A stretch of DNA of 64,000 nt from Robertkochia solimangrovi (lineage in GTDB: Bacteria > Bacteroidota > Bacteroidia > Flavobacteriales > Flavobacteriaceae). A program made the position numbers and the translations under genes. The notes beneath the pieces were generated by a model. It did not search any database. It saw nothing but the letters and a program-made list of their open reading frames with translations, and had not been told where the DNA came from. The DNA lies in assembly GCF_007279655.1 (NCBI RefSeq), contig NZ_QKWN01000009.1, positions 186,001 to 250,000 of the forward strand, in the 5' to 3' direction. Positions 45,744 through 56,132 of this stretch are shown here, piece after piece; position 1 is the stretch's first letter, and each line of letters begins with the position of its first letter.

Positions 45744-45833
45744 GAAGTATGTGTTTTTTATGAAGGGATAAAAGTACTGCTTTACGACTAAATTATCACT
45801 CAAATAAAGCTTTAAATGAGCATCAGATACGTT

Positions 45834-46949
45834 TTACTTTCCGGATAATTCACGGTATAAAGTGTTTAGCAATTCATTATTGTCTGCATGATATTCCCAG
45901 AACATCGCACCGCCCAGTCCGTTTTTAAGTATATAATTTGCCTTGGCGGTTACTGATTCTTTATCATCATAAGTAACAAAGACCCTTCCGGAGGGATCCC
46001 AAAGATAAGGAGCCGCTGCAGGTAAATCTCTGAAAACCTTGAAATTTCCGGAATCCAGGGTATCTGCAATTTTCTTATAAGGGACGCTGAATCCTCCGTT
46101 CGATTCCTGATAGAGACCGTTATTTTTGGGAGTAACATTATTCCAGCCACGTCCGTAAAATGCTATGCCAACTACCAGTTTTTCAGGGGGGATTCCCGCT
46201 TTCAAATGTTCCAAAACAGCCGTATCGGTACTTTGTTTGTATTCGGCTGGGTCATTGGGTGATGGATAAAGATTGGTATGATGTCCTGTCAATGCACTCC
46301 ATTCTCCATTGTAATCATAGCTCATAATATTGATATAATCCAGATATTCTGCAATCTTTTCACCTTCTACATGGGCCAGATAATTCTTGTTGGCTGCAGT
46401 TGCGATGGTTTGGAGATAAGGAGTATGACCGGTGACTGCCGAAAGCGAGTCTAGTTTTTCGCGGATTCTTTTTAGAGTTAAAGTGAAATTCTGTTTATCC
46501 TCAGGCCTGTAAGTGTTTCCGGCTCCCGACTGTCCGGGATATTCCCAGTCTAGGTCTATTCCGTCCAGATGATGTCGTTTTATGAGTTCGATCGCACTAT
46601 TCGCAAATATTTCCCGGGATTCCTGGGTAAGAGCTGCATCCGAAAATCCCCCGGACCAACTCCAGCCACCTACGGAAACCAGGATCTTCAAATCAGGATT
46701 CTTTTTTTTAAGGGAATTCAGCCAGGCCAGATGCAAGGAGTCATTTTCATGTCCGTCGATGATCTTACCATCCTCTATATTGGCGAAGGCATAATTTATA
46801 TGGGTCAGTTTATTTACTGCGATCGGGGTGTTGATACTATCGATCCTCGAACCCATGACATAGCCGATGATTACAGGGTTTTCTTGTCCGTAGGATACTG
46901 TGTTAAAGATGGAGAACAGCAGCAGTAAAGCAAAGGATCGTGAGGTCAT
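45834..46949 (-). CDS. secreted glycoside hydrolase family 18 chitinase
   Basis: This 371-residue protein has a signal peptide (cleavage near residue 21, VSYGQ) and a single GH18 (beta/alpha)8 barrel. The catalytic motif DGIDLDWE (129-136) ends in Glu136, the acid/base residue; VGGWSWSGGF and YDYNGEW are typical substrate-binding segments. It should cleave beta-1,4-linked N-acetylglucosamine in chitin or related glycans outside the cytoplasm. No carbohydrate-binding module or T9SS tail is present, so periplasmic or outer-membrane location is likely. It is 91 bases from panB and probably separate. Confidence 0.9.
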   Translation of the reverse strand: MTSRSFALLLLFSIFNTVSYGQENPVIIGYVMGSRIDSINTPIAVNKLTHINYAFANIEDGKIIDGHENDSLHLAWLNSLKKKNPDLKILVSVGGWSWSGGFSDAALTQESREIFANSAIELIKRHHLDGIDLDWEYPGQSGAGNTYRPEDKQNFTLTLKRIREKLDSLSAVTGHTPYLQTIATAANKNYLAHVEGEKIAEYLDYINIMSYDYNGEWSALTGHHTNLYPSPNDPAEYKQSTDTAVLEHLKAGIPPEKLVVGIAFYGRGWNNVTPKNNGLYQESNGGFSVPYKKIADTLDSGNFKVFRDLPAAAPYLWDPSGRVFVTYDDKESVTAKANYILKNGLGGAMFWEYHADNNELLNTLYRELSGK

Positions 46950-47099
46950 TTGAAAATGATTTTATTTTATTAAAGTTAGAAACTTTTTATAATTATCTTT
47001 TCAGTCGACTAATCAAATTTATGACTGGCATTCTTCTGAATCTGAATCAACAGGATTATTTTCGGTAAAATGTTCGTCTTATTATATTAATTTAAAGAA

Positions 47100-47546
47100 A
47101 TGAAACACTTAATTACACTGATTTTATTAACGATGAGTACATCACTTGTGTCCGCTCAAAGCGAAGAGGATGCTGTAAAACAGGTTATTGTCGAATTCTT
47201 TAAGGCTTTTCATGAAAAGGATACTACGGCTTTGCGTAAGCTTACTTATGGTGATGTGACCTTACAGAGCATAGGTAACGATAAAGAAGGGAAAATTAAA
47301 TTGAGTTCTCAACCTTTCAGTAAGTTTCTCGGAGGTATTGCTGCGATACCGGATGATCGTGAATTTAAGGAAGAACTTACCGGTTACCATATACAGACTG
47401 ACGGGGCTATGGCCAATGCATGGACCCCTTATAATTTCTACTTACAGGGGGATTTAAGTCATAGCGGGGTAAATTCCTTTCAGTTATTTAAAACCGATGA
47501 CGGATGGAAGATCATTTATATCATTGACACCCGCCATCGGAATTAA
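47100..47546 (+). CDS. secreted NTF2-like (SnoaL/DUF4440-type) protein
   Basis: This 148-residue protein has a signal peptide (to about residue 20, VSAQ). The mature part has the NTF2-like layout: an N-terminal helix (EEDAVKQVIVEFFKAFHEKD), a conserved TTALRKLTYGDV, and four to five beta strands ending FQLFKTDDGWKIIYIID. Such small cones bind or act on hydrophobic ligands, but no catalytic residues can be assigned. Its 3' end meets the convergent frameshifted gene (9 bases between stops). Confidence 0.82.
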   Translation: MKHLITLILLTMSTSLVSAQSEEDAVKQVIVEFFKAFHEKDTTALRKLTYGDVTLQSIGNDKEGKIKLSSQPFSKFLGGIAAIPDDREFKEELTGYHIQTDGAMANAWTPYNFYLQGDLSHSGVNSFQLFKTDDGWKIIYIIDTRHRN

Positions 47547-47555
47547 GCAATTTTT

Positions 47556-48784
47556 TTAAAAGATCGCATAACCGAATATCAAGGAAATTCCAGTGTATTT
47601 GGGGTCTGATTTTAATTTATTCTTAAAAAGGTCTTTGTTGCTGTGATAGCGTAGTTCTAAGCTGATTTTATCCTTAAATTTATAACCCATTCCGAAAGCC
47701 AAATAATTGCCTGAATGAACCTCCTCATCGATCAGATCTTCGCGTTCCGCATAGAAATGTCCGGAAAGGCTAATGATGTGTTCCAGAATAGTTTGGAAGT
47801 ATCGGATAAATAAGCATAGTAACGAACTCCAATCGGAATTTCAATCGAACTATAATTTATATGCAGCAGGGTATATTGTGGCCCGTTTTTAGTTTCAAAG
47901 TAATTTGCCTGTACAGAATTCTGATAATTTTGGTAGGTAGGTTCCTTAAAAACAGACCATTTTGAATTATTGAATGGCAGGATATATTCAGCCTCAATTC
48001 CGAAGGTTAAAAGAATTTTTTTATCAAATTCAATATGAGGGTCGTCATTGAACAGATCCTCGAATGTAAGTGAAGTTAATTTAGCACCAGGCTTAATATT
48101 CAGGTGAAAGAACTTCTCAGTTTTTCCGGAACTTCTTCTTCTTATGATGTTATTATTTCCTTGTTTATTGTAAAGATTGCAGATTTTTATAAGATCCTTT
48201 TCGTTGTAATCGGTATTTCTGATCATTTTTTCGGATATATCTTCGGATGATAGGTCGTTATAGATCTGTTGATGGAAAAAGTAATTTTCAGCGATTTTAA
48301 CCCCTTCCTCTGTGTCGACAAAATATCTCTTATAGATGAATTGGGTGGGAACTTCCTGGTTTATACGATAAAAGAATCTTACTGTATTTCCCTTTTTGAA
48401 TTCGTATAAGGTGACATCTCCCTGAATTAGCACGTTTAAAAAAAGTGTTTGAAATTCTAGTTTTGGATTTTTGTCATAGGTTAGCAAATTGGTTCTGTCA
48501 TCCGAGATGTCTATTGAAACCAAATGTTTCTCATACCTGAACTTTTTCTCTACACCAAATGCAGAAATATCTTCTAACCCGTGAGTTCTAATCTCATCAT
48601 CTGCTGAAAATTTATATTTAAATTTATCCGGATTGTACTTCCAGTCTGTATTTTTGATATAGCAATTCAGACTGTCTCCATTGTTTAAGATGAAATATCC
48701 TTTTTCAAATTGAGTTTGGCCAAACGATAGCAGAGTTGTAAAAAAGAGTGCGAGGCACCAAAAAATGCGCATAGGCGGATTCAT
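47556..48784 (-). pseudogene. frameshifted outer-membrane beta-barrel-like protein gene
   Basis: The first 350 codons (48784 to 47732) encode a signal peptide (SFGQ) followed by a beta-rich protein, with the end in the wrong frame at ...TSLAFPDISMRNAKI. If one base is added near 47757-47763 (GCCTTTCCGG), translation continues as SGHFYAEREDL and ends with LRYHSNKDLF and YTGISLIFGYAIF, a terminal beta strand closing with Phe, typical of outer-membrane barrels; the stop is at 47556-47558. So a full-length protein of about 409 residues was present until a single-base loss, or this is a sequence error. Function unknown. Confidence 0.8.
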
Positions 48785-49020
48785 AGTATAATAGGTTATT
48801 TTTTTAAGGGAGCATAAGTATAAGACGGGATACTATCCCTGTAAGAAAAAGTAAATAGTTGTTCACAAATTTTTTTTAAAATGGTGAAGAAAAATCTCAG
48901 TTTATTTCCTAAACCGACCTTCATTTTTCATTAAGAATTTGCGTAAAATTTACGTTTGCATATCGTGCAAATTTCATCGAAAATTCAATTAAAATTTCCT
49001 GAAAGCATATCCAATAACTG

Positions 49021-49028
49021 TATATTTG
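49021..49028 (+). promoter_or_regulatory. TATATTTG -7 promoter element for the serine deaminase gene
   Basis: TATATTTG (TAnnTTTG class) lies 26 bases before the ATG at 49054, where a flavobacterial sigma-ABfr -7 element belongs. A clear -33 TTG is not found, so confidence is moderate. Confidence 0.5.
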
Positions 49029-49053
49029 CCGGCAATTTAAAACGTTTGCGTCA

Positions 49054-50478
49054 ATGGAATGCATCAGTGTATTCGATATGTTGAAAATAGGGGTAGGGCC
49101 GTCCAGTTCTCATACCCTGGGCCCCTGGAGGGCTGCAGAACGATGGATCGGTGAACTTTGTGAAGAAGCCAGGTTTGAAGCGGTTTCTGAAGTTCGAGTT
49201 CATATCTATGGTTCTTTATCTTTAACGGGGAAAGGGCATGCCACTGACCTGGCCATAATGCTCGGGCTTTCAGGAGCAGATCCTGAATATATTCCTACCG
49301 ATGAAATTCCCGTGATCATCGAAACTATAAAAGCTGGTAAAACCCTATGTTTCGGGGGTAAACGCATGATTGCATTTGATCCTGCAGTGAATCTTGTCTT
49401 CCATCGGGACTTCTTGCCTTTCCATGCAAACGGACTTAAATTTGAAGCAAAACTGATTACCGGAGAAATTATTGATGAAACCTATTATTCTATCGGTGGT
49501 GGTTTCGTGGTAAAGGAGGAACGTATTCATGCTAAAGAAAATCTGGCAGTCTTTAAATCCTTTCCTTACCCGGTACAGAAAGCATCGGAGCTTCAACTGT
49601 ATTGCGATCAGCGTAATTGTCATATTTCCGAACTCGTATTAGAGAACGAGCGTTCCCTTCGAACCGATGAGGAAATCGACAATGAGATCAATCGGGTATG
49701 GGTGACCATGCTTGAATGTATGTATACCGGATGCCATACGGAAGGTGTGCTACCGGGCGGATTGCAGGTGAGACGCAGGGCTTTTGATATGCATCAAAAA
49801 TTAAAGGGTGATCTGCCGTATGCGAATGCCGCAGAGTGGCTTCAGGTGATCCGTAAGACCGAAGTGAGGTTTCGTCAGATCCTGAAATGGGTGAGCTGTT
49901 TTGCTTTAAGTGTTAATGAAGTGAATGCCTCTCTGGGAAGAGTGGTTACAGCTCCTACGAATGGAAGTGCCGGTGTGATTCCAGCGGTGTTGATGTATTA
50001 TCTGGTAATCGAAAATCATCAGGCAGGTTTTGAAGAGATCAAAAAGTTTCTTCTGGTGGCCGGTGAAATTGGAAGTATCTTTAAAAAAGGAGCTACCATT
50101 TCAGCTGCGATGGGTGGTTGTCAGGCCGAAATAGGTGTTTCTTCAGCGATGGCTGCAGCAGCCCTTACCGAATTGATGGGAGGATCTCCGGAACAGGTGC
50201 TTATCGCGGCTGAAATTGCGATGGAACATCATCTCGGATTAACCTGTGATCCGATTGGAGGTCTTGTTCAGGTACCATGCATCGAACGTAATTCTATGGG
50301 CGCTATCAAAGCCATCAATGCTGCAGAACTCGCCTTGGAAACCGATCCTAAAAATGCCAAGGTTCCATTGGATAAAGTGGTAAATACCATGTGGGAGACC
50401 GCAAAGGATATGAATGCAAAATACAAGGAAACCTCAGAAGGAGGTCTTGCAGTAGGTGTGCATTTAAGTGATTGCTGA
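49054..50478 (+). CDS. sdaA: L-serine ammonia-lyase (iron-sulfur, single-chain)
   Basis: This 474-residue enzyme deaminates L-serine to pyruvate with a [4Fe-4S] cluster that binds the hydroxyl. The beta-domain start [22 protein letters not shown] and the alpha-domain blocks [21 protein letters not shown] and [18 protein letters not shown] contain the cluster cysteines. Both halves are in one chain, as in E. coli SdaA/SdaB, not split as in Bacillus. It is preceded by a TATATTTG promoter and is convergent with the efflux operon. Confidence 0.93.
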   Translation: MECISVFDMLKIGVGPSSSHTLGPWRAAERWIGELCEEARFEAVSEVRVHIYGSLSLTGKGHATDLAIMLGLSGADPEYIPTDEIPVIIETIKAGKTLCFGGKRMIAFDPAVNLVFHRDFLPFHANGLKFEAKLITGEIIDETYYSIGGGFVVKEERIHAKENLAVFKSFPYPVQKASELQLYCDQRNCHISELVLENERSLRTDEEIDNEINRVWVTMLECMYTGCHTEGVLPGGLQVRRRAFDMHQKLKGDLPYANAAEWLQVIRKTEVRFRQILKWVSCFALSVNEVNASLGRVVTAPTNGSAGVIPAVLMYYLVIENHQAGFEEIKKFLLVAGEIGSIFKKGATISAAMGGCQAEIGVSSAMAAAALTELMGGSPEQVLIAAEIAMEHHLGLTCDPIGGLVQVPCIERNSMGAIKAINAAELALETDPKNAKVPLDKVVNTMWETAKDMNAKYKETSEGGLAVGVHLSDC

Positions 50479-50480
50479 TC

Positions 50481-51824
50481 CTACCGGGTTCCGGAAAGTA
50501 CCTGAAGATCCATGATCGCGATATTTCCATTGAGCAATGCAGCAAAATGGTCAGATTCAGATTTCAGGTAGGAAGCCCTTGATTTTAAATATTCCGACTG
50601 GGTGATCAGCCCGGTTTCGTAAGCGTCTGATTTGATTCGGAACTCTTCCCTTCGGAATTGAAAGGCTTCTTCGGCAACCTTAGCCATTTGCAGAGCCTGA
50701 TGTGCATTGCGATAAGCTTTATGGATTTCGGCTTCAATATTCTTTTGCTGATATTTCAAATAGGAATCTGCCTGGTTTTTCTTTGATTCATATTGTTTCT
50801 TCTCAGCATCATTACTTCCAAAACTAAGTATGTCCCAGGTGAAATTCGCACCGATAAAATAATTCATATCCGGAAGTTCCTCGATGATCCCCTGATAGCT
50901 CATCCCTCCGATGATTCCCAGATCCGGAAGATATTTGTTTAGTGCCGCTGCAAGACCGTATTCGGATTGGATGAGTTGCATTTCCGCATAGCGCAGATCA
51001 GGATTACCTTCTTTCGCATGGTCCAGATAATAGGATTCCGGACTTAATTCATAGATCTCGATCACCGTGGTGTCAATTACCATGTTTATACTGTCGGCTA
51101 TATCGAGATTCGTTTTAAGGTCAGCGATGTAGTCTTTCAATTTGTATTCTTCTAACAGCAATTGGTGTTTTTTATCAGCCAGATCAGCCTTGAGTCCCAA
51201 AAGTTCAACCTCTTGTACCTCTCCCGCGATCAAACCGGTTTCTCCCTCCTGAAGTTTTACAGTTGCCTGCTCAACATTGGCAGTTACACTGGCAAGTTTT
51301 TTTTGCTGGATCCGAATTCCGTAATATAACTTTTCGATACTGTTCTCCGTTTCAAGTACCGCTCTGTCATATTTGATCTCTTCCATTCGGGTTTCAGCCT
51401 CATAAGCTTTTACGCCATTGCTGATTCGGAATAATTGGGTGAGTGGCTGATAGCCTAATAAACCCGCAGCAAATATATCCTGTTTAGCCTGGTATAAGGT
51501 GAAATCATCTACCGGTACCGGTATATCGAGAATGGTCCCGATTCCACCGGGAGGAATCACGAAATTTACATCATTGAAGGTATGCATGTAATTTCCACTC
51601 AACAATAGCTTAGGCCAGGCATTAACGGAAGTGGCATCGATTTTATAGGAGATCTCATTGATCTTCTCTTTTTGAATACTTAAAAGATCATTCTGATCAA
51701 GTGCAGTGCGTTTAGCATTTTCCAGATCGAGGATCATGACGTTTTGTGATACCATGTATCCGGAATGAAGAAGAACGAATAGCAACAGTAAGTTTCTTAA
51801 TATGTGGGATCGTATTTCCTGCAT
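50481..51824 (-). CDS. TolC-family outer-membrane efflux protein
   Basis: This 447-residue protein has a signal peptide and long amphipathic helices (many heptads in 190-260 and 340-440, for example YLKSRASYLKSESDHFAALL), the signature of TolC-type outer-membrane channels. It is the last gene of the MFP-RND-OMF operon; its start overlaps the RND stop at 51824. It forms the exit channel of the pump. Confidence 0.88.
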   Translation of the reverse strand: MQEIRSHILRNLLLLFVLLHSGYMVSQNVMILDLENAKRTALDQNDLLSIQKEKINEISYKIDATSVNAWPKLLLSGNYMHTFNDVNFVIPPGGIGTILDIPVPVDDFTLYQAKQDIFAAGLLGYQPLTQLFRISNGVKAYEAETRMEEIKYDRAVLETENSIEKLYYGIRIQQKKLASVTANVEQATVKLQEGETGLIAGEVQEVELLGLKADLADKKHQLLLEEYKLKDYIADLKTNLDIADSINMVIDTTVIEIYELSPESYYLDHAKEGNPDLRYAEMQLIQSEYGLAAALNKYLPDLGIIGGMSYQGIIEELPDMNYFIGANFTWDILSFGSNDAEKKQYESKKNQADSYLKYQQKNIEAEIHKAYRNAHQALQMAKVAEEAFQFRREEFRIKSDAYETGLITQSEYLKSRASYLKSESDHFAALLNGNIAIMDLQVLSGTR

Positions 51825-54800
51825 CAGTTCAGAGGTTTGTCTTTAACGAATATGGTGTACAGAACCGGAATAGTAAGCAATGACATTACCATAGACCAGA
51901 TGACACCTACGGCAAGTACACTGGCTAAGGGACTCCACATAGGAGAACCGGATAGGATCATAGGGAGTACCCCGATTGCGGCTGCCATCGCCGTAAGAAA
52001 TATGGGTCTTAGTCTCCGCTTTCCTGCTTCGATGGCAGCTTCCCGAACCGATTCGCCTTTAGCCCTTAATTCACGGGTGTAATCGATGAGGATGATCGCA
52101 TTCCTGACAACGACTCCCGATAGACTTATAAGTCCCACAAATGCGGTGAATCCAAAATTGTTTCCCGTAATCACCAGTCCCATAAAAGCTCCAAAAAGAC
52201 AGAGAGGAATAGTGATCATCACCAACAGTGTTTCAGTGATATTTTTGAATTGAAAGAGCAATATGAGCAATATCAGTACAATGCTGATCATCAGGGCAAC
52301 GATCATTTGAGCAAAAGTTTCTTCCTGATTTTCATATTCACCTCCGAAAGTCATGGTGATCCCGGCAGGCATCGTAATACTGTTAATACGTTGCTTAAAT
52401 CCAGAAAGAATCTCACTGGGGAGCGTACCGGTTTCTGCATCGCTGAGAACCGAAAGTGTACGGACGCCATTTCTGCGAACGATTCTTCCGGTAAACCATT
52501 TGGGAGTGAGATTTGCAATTTGTCGTAAGGGTACTGAAGCCCCGGTAACCGGAGAAGGCAGATACATATTTTGCAGATCTGAAATACCGGAACGATTTTC
52601 TTCATTTAATCTGAATACTATGGAGACAGCATCACTGCCCTCATAGATCGTGCTTACAGGTGCCCCTTTAAATCCGACGTAAATAGTTTTAGCTATACTT
52701 TCTGTGGTGAATCCAAGACGACTTGCTTCCGGTTTGAGATCGATACTGAGTCCTGCATAATCTTCATGAAAATTATCCCTTACATCCTTGCTCCCCGGAA
52801 TATTATACAATAGGGCTGTAAGACTATCTCCCCAGGTCTTGACCTCGGAAAGGTCGTCACCGGCAATTCTGATCTCCACTGGTGCCAGATATGGGGATCC
52901 TTGCTGCATTAACAGAACCTCTGCCTTGCCTTTGGTCAGGGTTGAAGCGATTTTAGAGTCCAGTGCAATTGCCAGTTCCTCAGCCGTTTTATCACTGGTG
53001 GTATTGATGAGAACCTGACCGAAATTTGAGACGGGAACTTCCGGGGAAAAGTTATAATAGAAGCGGGGAGCACTCTTTCCGGTAAAACTGGCATAAGTGA
53101 CCACTCTTTCATCATTTTCTATAAGTTGTTCAAGTTTTTCTATTTCCCGTAGGGTGGTATTCACGTCGGTACCGGTTGGCATCCAGAGATCGATCACGAA
53201 CTGATTGCGTTCCGCGGCAGGGAAGAATTTCTGAGGTATCAGAAAATACATTCCTACCCCGAGCAGGATCACAAGCATACTGAATAAAATAATGAGCCTT
53301 GGATATTTCACCGCCTTATCGATGGTGTTGTCATAGATCGATTGCATGCGATCGAGCAAAGAAGTTTTTTTCGTTTCAATATTGTCCCGGGTGTCATGCA
53401 ATCCCTTTTTTATAAAGAATCTGCATAACATGGGCGTCAGTAACATTGCTACCAGAAAGGAAGAGGCAAGAGCTATGGTTACGGTTACCGGTAGCGAAAC
53501 GATAAATTCACCAACCGATCCACTAAGAATGACCATGGGTAGAAAAGCCGCAATGATGGTGATTGTAGCGGTCAAAACCGGAATTATAAGATCTGAAGCA
53601 CTTCTCCAGGCGGCCTCTTCTCTGGGTACACCTTCATCGAGTAATTCGACATAGTTGTCAGCGATCACGATAGCGTCATCGACTACCATTCCGAGCACTA
53701 CGATCAATGCGGCCAGAGAAACCTGGTGTAGTTCAACGCCAAATGCATGCAGCATCGCAAAGGTCATGGCTATAGTCATCGGGATAGCCATTGCTGCCAC
53801 CAATGCAATGCGAAAAGGGAGGAGCAGAAGGATGATCACGATAACAGCAATAATGGCGATAAAGAATTCGCGAATAAAATGACTTACGTTCTGATCGACA
53901 ATTGAGGGTTGGTCGATGATCTTTACGATCTTTACATCTGTAGGCATATTTTGTAAAAAGGCATCGATCTCGTTTTGTACCTGCTCTCCGAAATCAACAA
54001 TATTGTTACCTTCCTGCATTTGAATACTCAGCATCATGGCAGCGGATCCGTTCAGTCTCGTGAATTCTTCCGGTTCTTCGTATTTCCGTTGAATCTCAGC
54101 AGCATCTCCTAATTTTATGACATTTCCATTGGAGGCAGTTCCGATGATCTGTTCTGAAAGTTCCTGCTCTGTGCTGTAATAGCCTTTGGTATACAAAGGA
54201 AGTTGCACCTCATTTACCGTAAGGTCTCCTGTTGGGTAGATGTTGTTCTGGGATCGGAGTATGTCGATGACCTGGTCAAATTTAATTCCATACTGGGCAA
54301 GCGTTTCCGAACTGGAACTGATTACGATCTCCTGTTTCTGTTCTCCTAGTCTTTTGATCTTGGATGCAGCCCTGATTGCCCGGATCCTGTCCTCCAGTTG
54401 TTCGGTGTAAATCTTTAATTGCCGATAGTCGGTATCGGCTGTGATTCCTAATACCAATGCTTCGGTATCCCCAAAATCAGAATTGATCACAGGACCCATA
54501 ATATTCGAAGGAAGCGTGGTTGCTTTGGTCAGTTGTAAGGCAACCGTAAGTTTATTCCAGAAAACATCGGGATCCTTTACCCATTCTTCCAGCTCCACAT
54601 TGATAACCATAACTCCGTCTCTGGAGGTTGAAAAGGTTTTGCTTTTGCGTACTTCTGCAAATTGGAATAACGCATTTTCAACTTTTTTAGTGAGCTGTTC
54701 TTCTACCTGTAGTGAATTAGCACCAGGAAAGTAGGCGAGTACAAGACCCTGACGGATCGTAATTTTTGGATCTTCCCGCCTGGGCATGGTTAACAATGCA

Positions 54801-54880
54801 TAGACACCTGCAATGAATATTATAGCCAGGACGACCTGTGTAACTTGTGGATATTTTAAGGATCCTTTGATGAAAGACAT
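51824..54880 (-). CDS. RND efflux transporter permease (AcrB/HAE1-like)
   Basis: This 1018-residue inner-membrane protein has twelve helices and two large periplasmic loops. Helix 4 carries GMVVDDAIVIADNYVELLDEG with the adjacent Asp residues used for proton transfer in AcrB. The N-terminus FIKGSLKYPQVTQVVLAIIF and FGLVVRNAIILIDYT-like C-terminal blocks fit the HAE1 branch, which exports hydrophobic compounds; no metal-binding (CusA) features were seen. It lies 4 bases after the adaptor gene. Confidence 0.9.
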   Translation of the reverse strand: MSFIKGSLKYPQVTQVVLAIIFIAGVYALLTMPRREDPKITIRQGLVLAYFPGANSLQVEEQLTKKVENALFQFAEVRKSKTFSTSRDGVMVINVELEEWVKDPDVFWNKLTVALQLTKATTLPSNIMGPVINSDFGDTEALVLGITADTDYRQLKIYTEQLEDRIRAIRAASKIKRLGEQKQEIVISSSSETLAQYGIKFDQVIDILRSQNNIYPTGDLTVNEVQLPLYTKGYYSTEQELSEQIIGTASNGNVIKLGDAAEIQRKYEEPEEFTRLNGSAAMMLSIQMQEGNNIVDFGEQVQNEIDAFLQNMPTDVKIVKIIDQPSIVDQNVSHFIREFFIAIIAVIVIILLLLPFRIALVAAMAIPMTIAMTFAMLHAFGVELHQVSLAALIVVLGMVVDDAIVIADNYVELLDEGVPREEAAWRSASDLIIPVLTATITIIAAFLPMVILSGSVGEFIVSLPVTVTIALASSFLVAMLLTPMLCRFFIKKGLHDTRDNIETKKTSLLDRMQSIYDNTIDKAVKYPRLIILFSMLVILLGVGMYFLIPQKFFPAAERNQFVIDLWMPTGTDVNTTLREIEKLEQLIENDERVVTYASFTGKSAPRFYYNFSPEVPVSNFGQVLINTTSDKTAEELAIALDSKIASTLTKGKAEVLLMQQGSPYLAPVEIRIAGDDLSEVKTWGDSLTALLYNIPGSKDVRDNFHEDYAGLSIDLKPEASRLGFTTESIAKTIYVGFKGAPVSTIYEGSDAVSIVFRLNEENRSGISDLQNMYLPSPVTGASVPLRQIANLTPKWFTGRIVRRNGVRTLSVLSDAETGTLPSEILSGFKQRINSITMPAGITMTFGGEYENQEETFAQMIVALMISIVLILLILLFQFKNITETLLVMITIPLCLFGAFMGLVITGNNFGFTAFVGLISLSGVVVRNAIILIDYTRELRAKGESVREAAIEAGKRRLRPIFLTAMAAAIGVLPMILSGSPMWSPLASVLAVGVIWSMVMSLLTIPVLYTIFVKDKPLN

Positions 54881-54884
54881 AGGT

Positions 54885-55931
54885 TCAGTGCGTAGTTAAC
54901 ATTCCGTTTGTTAGATTTTGTGTGCTTCCGGTTACGACCTTTTCTCCAGGTCTTATTCCTGAGGAAACCGATATACTGTCGTTAACAATCTTTCCGACCG
55001 AAATTCTTCGCCGGTAGATTTTTTTGGAAGTCTCATCCAGTACATATACGGAATGTTCGTTGTTTCCCATTTGCGAAATTGCATTTAAAGGAATCAGAAT
55101 TTCGGGGTTGGAGGAAGGTCCCTGTATAGTGGCGGAAGCGATCATACCGGGTAATATCTGGTGATCCGGATTTTTTATCTCTATCTGAGCGGTATAGGTC
55201 CTGGTAGAAGGTTCTGCCGCTTTTCCAACTTCGGTGATCGTTCCGGTAAAGAATGTGTCCAGGGCAAATATCCGGACCGTTGCAGTCTGGCCGATCTTTA
55301 CATTGCGGATCTCACTTTCCGGTACCGCGGTACTGATCTTAACATTATCGATATTTCCGATGGCAAATACAGGCAAGCCTTTGTCCAGGATCTCTCCTTC
55401 AGAAACACCTTTCTTTAATAGTACTCCGGTTATGGGGGCGATGAGCCGGGTATCATTCACTTGTTTAAGTCGCAGATCATATTGCGCCTGTGCCTGTTGC
55501 AGACCTGCACTTATTTTCATGAAGTCGGCTTCACTGATACTTTTCCGATCGTGCATGATTTTAAGTCTGTCATACTGATCTTTTACTTCCAGTAGTTTTC
55601 CTTCTGCCGCCGAGAGACCGATGCGATAATCACTGTCATCAAGTCGTGCCAGAATATTGCCTTTTTTGATGGTTTCCCCTTCGTCAGTGCTAATTTGTGC
55701 CACTTTGCCTGCAACCATGAAGCCTAATCTGACCATGGTTTCAGCTTCTACATTTCCACTGAGGTCAAGTGTGGTGGTTTTACTTCTGGAACCTACTTCA
55801 AATAGTTCTACAGTAACCGGTTGTGTTTCTTCGGACGCTGTGGTCTGTTGATCTTTGCAAGAATTACAAATGAGGAGGCCAATGGTGAGAACAAGCGGGA
55901 TTTTGAAAATTGAATGGTAGTTCTTTATCAT
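54885..55931 (-). CDS. periplasmic adaptor (membrane fusion) lipoprotein of the RND pump
   Basis: This 348-residue HlyD/AcrA-type protein has a lipobox (LLICNSC, Cys at about 25), a barrel-sandwich hybrid half (VRLGFMVAGKVAQISTDEGE and LIAPITGVLLKKGVSEGE), a coiled-coil hairpin, and a C-terminal beta-barrel. It links the RND permease to the TolC channel. It is the first gene of the operon (adaptor, permease, channel). No regulator is next to it. Confidence 0.9.
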   Translation of the reverse strand: MIKNYHSIFKIPLVLTIGLLICNSCKDQQTTASEETQPVTVELFEVGSRSKTTTLDLSGNVEAETMVRLGFMVAGKVAQISTDEGETIKKGNILARLDDSDYRIGLSAAEGKLLEVKDQYDRLKIMHDRKSISEADFMKISAGLQQAQAQYDLRLKQVNDTRLIAPITGVLLKKGVSEGEILDKGLPVFAIGNIDNVKISTAVPESEIRNVKIGQTATVRIFALDTFFTGTITEVGKAAEPSTRTYTAQIEIKNPDHQILPGMIASATIQGPSSNPEILIPLNAISQMGNNEHSVYVLDETSKKIYRRRISVGKIVNDSISVSSGIRPGEKVVTGSTQNLTNGMLTTH

Positions 55932-56042
55932 TGATATTCTGGTGTTTAGATATATAAATATACCTCAATTTGACAAAATTGACTTTTACTTTGCGACAAA
56001 CGGAAGTACTAATCGGTTATCGAGAAATCTTTAAAGTTTTTC

Positions 56043-56055
56043 TGACACTATGTCA
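56043..56055 (+). promoter_or_regulatory. TGACA-CTA-TGTCA inverted repeat upstream of dnaK
   Basis: A perfect 5-bp inverted repeat around CTA lies 78 bases before the dnaK start. No CIRCE-like element is present. I recall similar dyads upstream of chaperone genes in related bacteria, so it may be a stress-response site; unproven. Confidence 0.4.
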
Positions 56056-56132
56056 TATTTTAAGAGATGGCATAAAGATTGACTTATGCAATGCGATCGA
56101 AATAAATTTAAAAACACCATAAAAATATAAGC

